Shown here: piece by piece, positions 8,054 to 15,199 of the stretch
Layout: the number at the start of each line of letters is the position of its first letter
How positions within the stretch are numbered: position 1 is the first letter of the stretch
Assembly: GCA_046259385.1 (NCBI GenBank)
Contig: JBJYWI010000216.1
Span: forward strand, 1 to 27,172
DNA: 27,172 nucleotides
Source of the DNA: CAVWDI01 sp046259385
GTDB taxonomy: Bacteria > Chloroflexota > Anaerolineae > Anaerolineales > UBA4823
Direction: 5' to 3'
The notes under the pieces: generated by a model
What the model was told of the DNA's origin: nothing
Databases searched by the model: none
What the model saw: only the letters and a program-made list of their open reading frames with translations
Program-made: the position numbers and the translations under genes

Positions 8054-9046
8054 TTATGACCGGTAAAGTATCTCAAATGTAGCCCCATGAACCCACTGTA
8101 AAAAACGCCGGACAGGTTTTATATTCCAGATCCAGACCTTATTCATTTGATAAGGCTGTTGGTTAGCTGTAATTTCGGAGATACCGGGGATTTCATGCTC
8201 AGCTTGAACGTTTTGCATTTCAATGCTTAACAAGCTGTTGCCTAAGTGCTGTACCCACCATTTATCCGTTGATAATCGAAGATAACCTCTATCGTTTAAT
8301 GATTTATCTAAAAGTCTGACTTGGCCCATTGGACGTTGAGATGGGATAGGCAGCACGGACCGGAGGGCATCCGTTGGAGCAAGGAATTGAAAGTGCCCCG
8401 CGCCCGCATAACATTTCAAGTCTTGATATTCGATAACATATTCCTTACATTTTTCAAAATGAGTCCGGGCTTTCTGTGCTGTGTGCCCCAGGCTCCGGGC
8501 ATGCCGCCAGTAATCTTCCCAGGGGAGAAAAGCCCCGTATTCTATGTTTACTTTGGGATTATCTTGCGCCCAATCAATCGTACTTGTCGAAAATTCTTCC
8601 GGACTCCACATCGGGATCCCGGTAACCATACCGATGTTGTTGAAGGTTTCGTAAACTTGGATCAGGGCGGACAACCAGCCGGGATAGTGGTAGATATCCG
8701 CGTCGCTGTATGCGATCAGTTCTCCGGGGGCTGATCCGAAGATGAAATTCCATGCCCCCGCTTTTCCAATGTTTCTATCTGATAAAACCAGATATTGGAT
8801 ATCCCCATTCTGTTGAGCGTTTTTCAAGTGTTCTTTGACCTCCCGGCAGCTGCCGTTATCAAATACCAGCAGGTCATAAGGTATCTTCGTGTTGTTTTTG
8901 ATACTTTTTAGACAAACGTTTAATACATCCAGGCTGTTGGAATAATATCCCTTCATGAATGGGATGTATGATATTAACGCGACAGTAACCCTTTGCGGTT
9001 GGGGGACGTACTCGATTGATTTTGCGGGGTTCTGACCTGTTCGCAT
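8054..9046 (-). CDS. Family 2-like glycosyltransferase
   Basis: A GT-A-fold transferase of 330 residues. After an N-terminal lead of about 18 residues come VTVALISYIPF and DLLVFDNGS, the usual first strands of GT2 enzymes. NIGKAGAWNFIF and YSDADIYHYPGW follow, the latter with the metal/nucleotide-binding DxD-type site. No membrane helices are evident. It lies 9-10 bases from both neighbours, the GT-A-like gene upstream and the GT-B gene downstream, so all are surely one transcript. Likely role: adding one sugar to the repeat or cap of the polysaccharide. Sugar and linkage cannot be assigned. Confidence 0.85.
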   Translation of the reverse strand: MRTGQNPAKSIEYVPQPQRVTVALISYIPFMKGYYSNSLDVLNVCLKSIKNNTKIPYDLLVFDNGSCREVKEHLKNAQQNGDIQYLVLSDRNIGKAGAWNFIFGSAPGELIAYSDADIYHYPGWLSALIQVYETFNNIGMVTGIPMWSPEEFSTSTIDWAQDNPKVNIEYGAFLPWEDYWRHARSLGHTAQKARTHFEKCKEYVIEYQDLKCYAGAGHFQFLAPTDALRSVLPIPSQRPMGQVRLLDKSLNDRGYLRLSTDKWWVQHLGNSLLSIEMQNVQAEHEIPGISEITANQQPYQMNKVWIWNIKPVRRFLQWVHGATFEILYRS

Positions 9047-9055
9047 TGGAAGTGC

Positions 9056-9961
9056 TTACAGCGAGCCAGTAATCTGGCGGCGCCATCGTCGAAAGCGGCG
9101 GGAAAGATATCGGCGCGTTTTGTTTTTCCTGCCGTTGATAGGTTCCATCAGTAATTCTAGCCTGCGTAACGAGCGGACAAGGGTGACTGGAGGTCTGACA
9201 AGATCTCCGTCACGAAGTTGTTTGTCGCAGTCGAGAACCATGTAAAGATTCTCTCTTCCACCAGCCAGATCTTCATTCACAAATGATTCTTCCTGTTCGT
9301 AATGTGGCCTTCCACCTGCTAAATGCGAATAATCATGATTCTGGTGCACAACTCTGTTAGATGGCGTCGCATCGATGACAGTCCAGTTGTGCTTTTTTGC
9401 GTTGTAAATCATCCAGTTATCCCAGCCAGCCCGTCCGATCGCAAAATCTGGAATCGCCTCAAAGAGTGGACGCGGAAATATAAAATAATCACTTCCAGCT
9501 GGAAGGTGCAGGGATCCGGATTTTTTCACGTCCCGGATAAGCATCTGATCCCATCCTGGGGAGAAATTCATGGGATAGTCAATATCCAGGTCCCAGCGTT
9601 GACCGATGATGAGAAATTGTTTTTCGATCGCAGAGATCTTTTTTAAGGTGTCCAAGAATTCCGGAAGCAATATGATGTCCGCATTAACGTATGCCAGGTA
9701 TGGGCTTGTTGTAGCCTGACGAGCGAGCGTAAAAATGGAACTGACCAGAGGTGTACCGCTGCTGTTCCTCTCTACATTAGGTATAAACCCAACCGGGAAC
9801 TCAGCAGCGATTTCGTTTACCCCGGGTTCATCACCTATCAGGATTACATAAATGCCCTCTCCAATATTCAGCCAAGATTGAATTGCATTCCGTTGTATAA
9901 GGTTTATATGGGGGGTTGTAAATGGTTTGGGAGCGCTGAAAATTGTAAGAAAAGGATTCAT
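9056..9961 (-). CDS. GT-A-fold glycosyltransferase-like protein
   Basis: A 301-residue protein with a GT-A look: SPYLAYVNADIILLPEF contains the aspartate pair expected at a nucleotide-sugar site. PAGSDYFIFPRPLFEAIP and GRAGWDNWMIY are features I associate with uncharacterised glycosyltransferase-like proteins of polysaccharide loci. The last 30 residues are very basic (RRYLSRRFRRWRRQ), which could bind the membrane surface or nucleic acid contaminants, but I infer peripheral membrane contact. It starts 27 bases after the SpsF-type gene and ends 9 bases before the next GT2 gene. The first residues (MNPFLTIFSAPKPF) fit a true N-terminus. Activity not proven; it could also be a non-catalytic homologue. 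Confidence 0.75.
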   Translation of the reverse strand: MNPFLTIFSAPKPFTTPHINLIQRNAIQSWLNIGEGIYVILIGDEPGVNEIAAEFPVGFIPNVERNSSGTPLVSSIFTLARQATTSPYLAYVNADIILLPEFLDTLKKISAIEKQFLIIGQRWDLDIDYPMNFSPGWDQMLIRDVKKSGSLHLPAGSDYFIFPRPLFEAIPDFAIGRAGWDNWMIYNAKKHNWTVIDATPSNRVVHQNHDYSHLAGGRPHYEQEESFVNEDLAGGRENLYMVLDCDKQLRDGDLVRPPVTLVRSLRRLELLMEPINGRKNKTRRYLSRRFRRWRRQITGSL

Positions 9962-9988
9962 CTAACAGTTCAGGTAATTTGTCTCGGT

Positions 9989-10780
9989 TCAGGTTTGGCG
10001 GTGATCAACCTGGCGGTAATCTTTCGCTTTAACCTCAGCGTTTATCTGGAATAATTCAGGTTCTTTCCGGTAAAGGTCAATAATTTCAAGCCAGGAGAAG
10101 TTATCCCTGTCTGGAAATCTGGCGTAAATCATCCGCAGCAGTTCCAGGTCCGCTGGGGTGTCGACTGTCCAGCGCAGCCACCCATAATCGTGTTTGTACT
10201 TTACATGACATATGCGGAAACGATCGGGTTGTTCGTAGAAAAAAGGCATCACATGTTCACGCTGGTGTTTCTGGTCTGCCTGCCTCCATGCCAGTTCCAG
10301 ATTTTGATATGAGACAACTTCTGTGTCCAGTCCTATCGGATATGTGCGCGACCATGGGGGAGGCAGCCTATTCGCAGCGAAATCGTACTGTTCGGTTATT
10401 GGAATGCCTTTGTTGTCAAAGCCCAAGAAGGAATTCACCGTTCTGTCAATAACAACTGGATCAATAACCGGGCAATCCGCTGTGATTCGAACAATAATCT
10501 CAGCTTGTATATCCGATGCAGCCCGGTAATACCGGTCAAGGACGTCGAAAATATCGCCGCGAAAGCATGGGTACCCGCGCTGGTAGCAAAGGGTTTGAAT
10601 GGCATCATCAGATGGGTCTATTGTGGTCGCGACCAGGACTCCATCGAGTGACGTTGACTGGCTGGTGCGTTCAAAAACCCTGACAAGCATAGGCTCGCCA
10701 GCGATGTCTTTGAGAACCTTCCCTGGTAAACGGGAGGCATTCAAGCGAGCCTGGATTATCCCTATTGTCCTTGGACTCAT
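9989..10780 (-). CDS. SpsF/COG1861-type cytidylyltransferase
   Basis: Nucleotidyltransferase of 263 residues, related to the spore-coat polysaccharide protein SpsF and to CMP-sugar synthetases. Evidence: GIIQARLNASRLPGKVL at the N-terminus (nucleotide-binding signature), RITADCPVIDP, and RWTVDTPADLELL near the C-terminus. I chose the ATG at 10780. AAGGCGG lies nine bases before it, whereas the ATG at 10789 directly abuts that site, and the longer frame to 10897 would run into the preceding gene. It does not carry the SpsG-like hydrolase domain found fused in some relatives. It is likely to activate the product of NeuB copy 2, encoded two genes upstream. That would make it the second sugar-activating enzyme of the window, of a different type from the one at 1057-1800. 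Confidence 0.85.
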   Translation of the reverse strand: MSPRTIGIIQARLNASRLPGKVLKDIAGEPMLVRVFERTSQSTSLDGVLVATTIDPSDDAIQTLCYQRGYPCFRGDIFDVLDRYYRAASDIQAEIIVRITADCPVIDPVVIDRTVNSFLGFDNKGIPITEQYDFAANRLPPPWSRTYPIGLDTEVVSYQNLELAWRQADQKHQREHVMPFFYEQPDRFRICHVKYKHDYGWLRWTVDTPADLELLRMIYARFPDRDNFSWLEIIDLYRKEPELFQINAEVKAKDYRQVDHRQT

Positions 10781-10808
10781 TTTTTTCATCCGCCTTGCGA
10801 TATCAATG

Positions 10809-11912
10809 CTATCTTGAAGCGGCAAGATGCAGTGCGAGTTTGTAAGCCTCGAGCAGTTTGGGGAAGTTTTTATTCCAGTCTGCGCGGGACTCGGCAATAG
10901 AACGGCCGGATTTTCCCATTTCAGTCAAGCGGTCGCGGTTATTCCATGCGTTGATTATGCTGTCTTTCAAACCACCTGTATCACCTTTCGGGAAAAGCCA
11001 GCCCTGGATTCCTGGGTTGATCCATTCTTGATTTCCCGGCAGGTCAGATACCAGCGCCGGGGTACCGCATGCCAGCGCTTCCAGCAGGGATATTGATGTA
11101 CCGTCGCTGTGAGTCGCCGCAACATAGAGGTCTGCCTTCTGGTAGTAGCGCGGCAGTTCAGCCTGTTTAACCTGACCGGCAAATTTCACTTTGTCCAGTG
11201 CATTCCCTGTGGAAAAAATCCGGTAAAGGAGTTCCTTTTGTGAGCCGTTTCCAAGCATTACAAGTCTTAATTGAGGTATTTCCTGGACTGCTTCGACGAA
11301 TGCGCGAGCGATTGTTTCAACTCCGTATATTGGCTCCCATGCCCGGGTGGACAACAGGGTGAAAGTCCCATTTTCGCCCTGTTTTGTATTTGTGGTTTTG
11401 AAACGGGAGAGGTCGATTCCCCATGGAAAAGTGACGATCCGGTCGGATTGCATGCCGAAATATATGGCTTTCTCCCGGATTGTCTGGCAGTCTCCGATAA
11501 GGATATCGCTTTTCCGAAGCGTGTATTTTGTGACCCAGCGGTTGATACTGCTGCAATCAGCATCTATCAGTAAATCGTACCCCCATGATACGCTTACCAA
11601 TGGGTTAAAATATGTTAAGGCGGAAAGAAATGCGCAGGATTGGATTGGGCCAGCATGGATCAAATCCGGCTTGACTTGCTCGACAATGGCTCCAAGTGAC
11701 TTTTGTAAATAGAAGCCGCTGTACCAGTTGAGTGGGTGTTTTAAGCCTGTCCACGGCACGATAGAGACATTTTCCGGTTGCGTGAAAGCTTTAATTTGAT
11801 TGGTTCCCTTTTCCAGAATAAGCAGGTTAATTTCGAATCCTTCGGTGGAAAGGGCGGTTAAAAACCGTTGGTCATGGACAGTGTATCTGCGGGTGAAATA
11901 AAGAATACGCAC
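10809..11912 (-). CDS. GT4-family glycosyltransferase (GTG start)
   Basis: GT-B retaining transferase of 367 residues. RILYFTRRYTVHDQRFL opens the N-terminal acceptor domain. VTFPWGIDLSRF begins the C-terminal donor domain, and the E-x7-E signature lies in DGTSISLLEALACGTP, followed by VSDLPGNQEWI. The start codon is GTG, because no ATG lies near the true N-terminus and the Rossmann-like strand begins immediately. A 73-base gap separates it from NeuB copy 2, and I see no clear Shine-Dalgarno site there. The SpsF-type gene starts 28 bases downstream. Donor unknown; retaining GT4 enzymes use many NDP-sugars. Confidence 0.9.
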   Translation of the reverse strand: MRILYFTRRYTVHDQRFLTALSTEGFEINLLILEKGTNQIKAFTQPENVSIVPWTGLKHPLNWYSGFYLQKSLGAIVEQVKPDLIHAGPIQSCAFLSALTYFNPLVSVSWGYDLLIDADCSSINRWVTKYTLRKSDILIGDCQTIREKAIYFGMQSDRIVTFPWGIDLSRFKTTNTKQGENGTFTLLSTRAWEPIYGVETIARAFVEAVQEIPQLRLVMLGNGSQKELLYRIFSTGNALDKVKFAGQVKQAELPRYYQKADLYVAATHSDGTSISLLEALACGTPALVSDLPGNQEWINPGIQGWLFPKGDTGGLKDSIINAWNNRDRLTEMGKSGRSIAESRADWNKNFPKLLEAYKLALHLAASR

Positions 11913-11985
11913 TGATCTTGGAATTACTAATTCGAATTTTTTTAGGAATTGCGAGAATAGAATCGCTACGGATTGATTGTCCCGG

Positions 11986-13053
11986 TCAGGAACCGAGGTC
12001 AGTCCAGCGCAGTTCTTTGCCGGCAGGTATATCAGTAAGTGCTTGTACGCCGATCACCAATTCAATCTCCGGCGGGAGGATCGCCCCAGGCGTGGCTGGT
12101 CGCAGCACATCGATCATCTGGCGGGTGAAGGTCTCACTAGCTTTTATATTTCTCGCTGCCCGCAGACACCGTCTCTGTATCACAACCGTCTCCTGTTCAT
12201 TCCGGCAAACAAATTTATCGGCAGAACCGAGGGCGCGCTCCAGTTCTCGAGTTCGGTCCACCATATCCTTCCAGGTAGACGGGTTCATGGCGAATTTATG
12301 ATCGGGACCAGTCCTGCTGTTATCATCCGTAAAGTGTTTTTCAATTACCCTGGCGCCCAATGTAACCGCGCCAAGTACGGTTGCATGTCCGTGGGTATGG
12401 TCCGAAAGACCCACGATAACTTCTGGGTACATTATCTGGTATGTTTTCAATACTCTGAGATTTATATGGTCGAAATTATCCGGGCTTGCGGTGTAATTTG
12501 TGTTGCACTGCATCAAAATAAGCTGCTGATTGATCGGCAGGATTGCATGTACAGCACGCTGAACATCATTGATGTTTGAAGCGCCTGTTGCCAGGAGCAG
12601 TGGCTTCCCAAATTTTGCCATTCTGACCAGCGCTTCAACCCAATCGATTTCACCCGAGCCTGCTTTAAACGCAGGCACATATGGATAAAGCATATCAATT
12701 GCATCAAAGTCATAAGGGGAGGAGAAATAATCAATTCCTGCTTTATCGCATTCATCTTTCAAAATGGGAGTCCATTCAAATGGGATTGATGCATCCTGGT
12801 AGACTTCAAAGACAGATTTTTCCCAGGCTGACTGGTGGGATACCTGTTCGCCTATATTTTTGAAACCGTAATCGGAAACGATTTTTGGCGCCCGGAAGTT
12901 TTGAAACTTAGCCGCATCCGCTCCCGCCTCAGCAGCGAGCCGGATTAGGATTTTGGCGCGGTCCAGATTTCCATCGTGGTTGGCTGCGATATCGGCGATA
13001 AAATAGGTTGGATATTTTTCGCCTAAAGTATGTTCACCAATTTTTATTTCCAT
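11986..13053 (-). CDS. NeuB-family nonulosonate synthase, copy 2
   Basis: Complete 355-residue member of the sialic/pseudaminic/legionaminic acid synthase family. N-terminal TIM barrel: FIADIAANHDGNLDRA, GADAAKFQNF, AFKAGSGEIDW, LATGASN, MQCNTNY, GLSDHTHGH and EKHFTDDNSRTGPDHKFAM. C-terminal SAF domain: RRCLRAARNIKASETFT to GKELRWTDLG. Sequence differs throughout from NeuB copy 1 (for example ADIAANHDG against AEIGVNHNG), so these are diverged paralogues, not a recent duplication. AGAGGTG stands before the ATG. It follows the RmlD-like reductase by 11 bases, with PseB above that, so it probably uses a 6-deoxy amino sugar made by those enzymes. Compared with SpsE of Bacillus, the context (SpsF-type partner nearby) is similar. 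Confidence 0.93.
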   Translation of the reverse strand: MEIKIGEHTLGEKYPTYFIADIAANHDGNLDRAKILIRLAAEAGADAAKFQNFRAPKIVSDYGFKNIGEQVSHQSAWEKSVFEVYQDASIPFEWTPILKDECDKAGIDYFSSPYDFDAIDMLYPYVPAFKAGSGEIDWVEALVRMAKFGKPLLLATGASNINDVQRAVHAILPINQQLILMQCNTNYTASPDNFDHINLRVLKTYQIMYPEVIVGLSDHTHGHATVLGAVTLGARVIEKHFTDDNSRTGPDHKFAMNPSTWKDMVDRTRELERALGSADKFVCRNEQETVVIQRRCLRAARNIKASETFTRQMIDVLRPATPGAILPPEIELVIGVQALTDIPAGKELRWTDLGS

Positions 13054-13064
13054 ACAGCACCTCT

Positions 13065-13982
13065 TTAGCTGGTTACAAAATTCCGAATCTGGTTGGGATA
13101 TCCCTGTAAAAAATGGGAATGGAATTTTTTTAGGCCGGATAATATCCCCGGCGTTTTTTCACCCAACTGTCGGGTTATCTTGTCTGACCGCAGGGTCAAT
13201 CTAGGCGACCTGGGTGCACTTAAACCTGAGTCTAGGACCGAGGCAGGGGAGATAAGGTCAGGGTTGAATCCGAAAATGCGGGCGATTCGCACCCCAAAAT
13301 CATATTTTGTAAGACATTCGCTGCTGACGACGTGGTAGAGACCATTCAGATTATATGCAAGCATTTTGAGAAAGATCTTCAATAAATCAGTGGTGTACAA
13401 AGGGCAGAAATAGACGTCATTGAAACCATAGATGGGTTGCTCTGCCTGCAAATTATTAAAAAAGAACTCAGCCAGGCTGCGGTTCCCGGTTGTACTCCAT
13501 CCATACAGGTTTACCCGGGCGATGATTGCATCTGGATTGGCATCGGAGACTGCTCTTTCACCTTCGAGTTTTGTTTGGGCATAAATACTGAGAGGATTTG
13601 GGGTATCCTGCTCGTCGTAATCGCCTTTTTGCCCGTCGAAAACTGCGTCTGTCGAGACGTGCAACATGCGCGCTCCGCCCCTGGCGACAATCCGGGCCAG
13701 TTCTCCTGGGATTTCAGTATTCAATTTGCGCGCCCGTGAGGGATCGGTTTCACAGGCATCGATATTCGCCAGTGCTGCGCAGTGGATTATCCAATCGGGC
13801 TGGATATCATCAAACAGCCGCTGACATGTATCGGGAACCAGTAAATCTGCTTTTACCACTTTGAAGGCGCTTGTTTTGAGTGGGTTTTTATTCACCACTC
13901 CGAAAACATCATGGTTCTGGGCAGCCTCCAAAGCCAGGTTGATCCCAAGCAAGCCGCTGGCTCCGGTTATAAGAATGCGCAT
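13065..13982 (-). CDS. RmlD-like SDR, nucleotide-sugar 4-keto reductase
   Basis: Extended SDR of 305 residues, close to the dTDP-4-dehydrorhamnose reductase family. GASGLLG (7-13) binds the dinucleotide, VSTDAVFDG (109-117) is the RmlD hallmark, and Y134 and K138 are catalytic. RmlA, RmlB and RmlC are absent from the window. PseB is the gene before it and NeuB copy 2 the gene after, so I infer it reduces the C4 ketone of the PseB product rather than making rhamnose. The ATG at 13982 is used; an upstream TTG at 14012 would add ten unlikely residues. The 145-base gap before it holds a terminator-like hairpin and a weak promoter, noted separately. Confidence 0.85.
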   Translation of the reverse strand: MRILITGASGLLGINLALEAAQNHDVFGVVNKNPLKTSAFKVVKADLLVPDTCQRLFDDIQPDWIIHCAALANIDACETDPSRARKLNTEIPGELARIVARGGARMLHVSTDAVFDGQKGDYDEQDTPNPLSIYAQTKLEGERAVSDANPDAIIARVNLYGWSTTGNRSLAEFFFNNLQAEQPIYGFNDVYFCPLYTTDLLKIFLKMLAYNLNGLYHVVSSECLTKYDFGVRIARIFGFNPDLISPASVLDSGLSAPRSPRLTLRSDKITRQLGEKTPGILSGLKKFHSHFLQGYPNQIRNFVTS

Positions 13983-14018
13983 TACCTTTTCTCTGGTACT
14001 GCATTCAACCAAACTACA

Positions 14019-14048
14019 ATTATTCAGTTGTTAAATTTGCCCGGACAA
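14019..14048 (-). promoter_or_regulatory. Weak candidate promoter for rmlD-like gene and neuB copy 2
   Basis: On the minus strand TTGTCC (4 of 6 matches to the -35 consensus) and AATAAT (5 of 6 to the -10) are 18 bases apart. A transcript would begin about 30 bases before the ATG at 13982. It lies just after the terminator-like hairpin that follows pseB. Motif match only. Confidence 0.3.
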
Positions 14049-14081
14049 AAGCTGAGAAGAAAATCTCAAACCATTATCCAG

Positions 14082-14108
14082 AAAAGCGGCGGATATCTCG
14101 TCCGCTGC
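14082..14108 (-). terminator. Possible intrinsic terminator or attenuator after pseB
   Basis: About 20 bases after the pseB stop, the minus strand can fold an 8-position stem (GCAGCGGA with TCCGCCGC, one A-C mismatch) around a 7-base loop, followed directly by TTTTC. Placement fits an intrinsic terminator, but the T run is short. It may only reduce read-through into the rmlD-like gene. Confidence 0.35.
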
Positions 14109-14127
14109 CTTTCAAAACTTATGCCAT

Positions 14128-15120
14128 TCACATATTGTGCGCTTCGAAAGGCGCAATGAGCTCTTTGATCTGGTCCACCGTTAACCACATGGGATTTTTA
14201 TCGCTGCTGTAGCGAAATCCAGATTCAAGTGCTTGACCATTCTGCTGCCAATCATGACCAAACCATAGCGAACCACTGGGTTGGACTACATACATATCAT
14301 CCATTTCTACCGTTGAACGGGCTTCGTCTTCGTTTATCAACACCTCATGAAGTTTTTCACCCGGCCTGATTCCGATGATATCCCAATTTGCATCTGGTGC
14401 GATGACCTTTGCCAGGTCAACAATTTTTGTGGATGGTATTTTCGGTACAAATACTTCTCCACCGCGCATCTGCTCCGTACAACGGATAACAAAACGCACT
14501 CCCTGTTCAAGTGTGAGCCAGAACCGAGTCATTCTTTCGTCTGTGATAGTTAGGGTTCCAGAATCACGTTGCTGGAGAAAGATTGGAATAACACTTCCCC
14601 GACTGCCTACTACGTTGCCGTATCGAACACAGCTGAAACGGGTGGACAATCCTGCCGCGTAAGCGTTGCTCTGGACAAATAGTTTTTCTGCAGACAATTT
14701 GGTGGCACCGTACAGGTTCACCGGATTTACAGCTTTGTCCGAACTTAGAGCCATTACCCGAGCGACGTTCGCATCCAGCGCGGCTTCTATCACATTGCTG
14801 CTGCCAAGGATGTTTGTTTTTATCGCTTCCATAGGGTTGTATTCACAGGCTGGAACCTGCTTAAGGGCAGCCGCGTGAATCACAACATCAACCCCGTTCA
14901 TAGCTCTCCGCAACCGCCGGTAATCGCGGACATCTCCAATAAAATACCGTATGCTCAGCTGGTTGAAACCCGAAGTTCGCATCTCGTGTTGTTTGAGTTC
15001 ATCCCTGCTGAATACAATGACTTTTTTAGGTTTGTATTCATCATTGAGTATCTCAATAAATTTTTTCCCGAAAGAACCTGTTCCGCCTGTAACCAGGACA
15101 CTCTGATCACTCCAATTCAT
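14128..15120 (-). CDS. pseB: UDP-GlcNAc 4,6-dehydratase (inverting), PseB
   Basis: Converts UDP-GlcNAc to a UDP-4-keto-6-deoxy-HexNAc, the first step to pseudaminic-type sugars, in the cytoplasm. The 330-residue protein has TGGTGSFG (11-18), the PseB-typical FSRDELKQHEMR, the catalytic SSDK at 126-129 and Y137/K141 in NLYGATK. This matches the Asp-Lys-Tyr set of Helicobacter FlaA1. Length is normal and no membrane segments are present, unlike the larger retaining dehydratases. AAGGAGGAG precedes the ATG, with a rather long 13-base spacing. PseC, PseH and PseG, which normally follow in pseudaminic acid synthesis, are not in the window. The next gene encodes a reductase instead. Confidence in the enzyme is high, less so in pseudaminic acid as the end product. 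Confidence 0.94.
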   Translation of the reverse strand: MNWSDQSVLVTGGTGSFGKKFIEILNDEYKPKKVIVFSRDELKQHEMRTSGFNQLSIRYFIGDVRDYRRLRRAMNGVDVVIHAAALKQVPACEYNPMEAIKTNILGSSNVIEAALDANVARVMALSSDKAVNPVNLYGATKLSAEKLFVQSNAYAAGLSTRFSCVRYGNVVGSRGSVIPIFLQQRDSGTLTITDERMTRFWLTLEQGVRFVIRCTEQMRGGEVFVPKIPSTKIVDLAKVIAPDANWDIIGIRPGEKLHEVLINEDEARSTVEMDDMYVVQPSGSLWFGHDWQQNGQALESGFRYSSDKNPMWLTVDQIKELIAPFEAHNM

Positions 15121-15199
15121 CGCGATTTAGATACTCCTCCTTATCCCGGGGTAATTTGCGCGCACAATTTCTAGTGTGAGTTTGTACATGTAATACAAC

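Noticed and set aside
10781..10897. Upstream extension of the SpsF-type gene
   Set aside because: Would overlap the GT4 gene ending at 10809, and the ribosome site AAGGCGG fits the ATG at 10780.
11977..12579. 200-codon open frame on the plus strand
   Set aside because: It lies wholly antisense to NeuB copy 2, whose motifs span the full region; the plus-strand translation shows no family features.
14128..15120. Claim of a complete pseudaminic acid pathway
   Set aside because: PseC, PseH and PseG are not in the window, and genes past the left edge cannot be seen.
15121..15199. Promoter and copy of the palindromic operator before pseB
   Set aside because: The palindrome is absent and only a weak TTGTAT could serve as a -35 with no matching -10.
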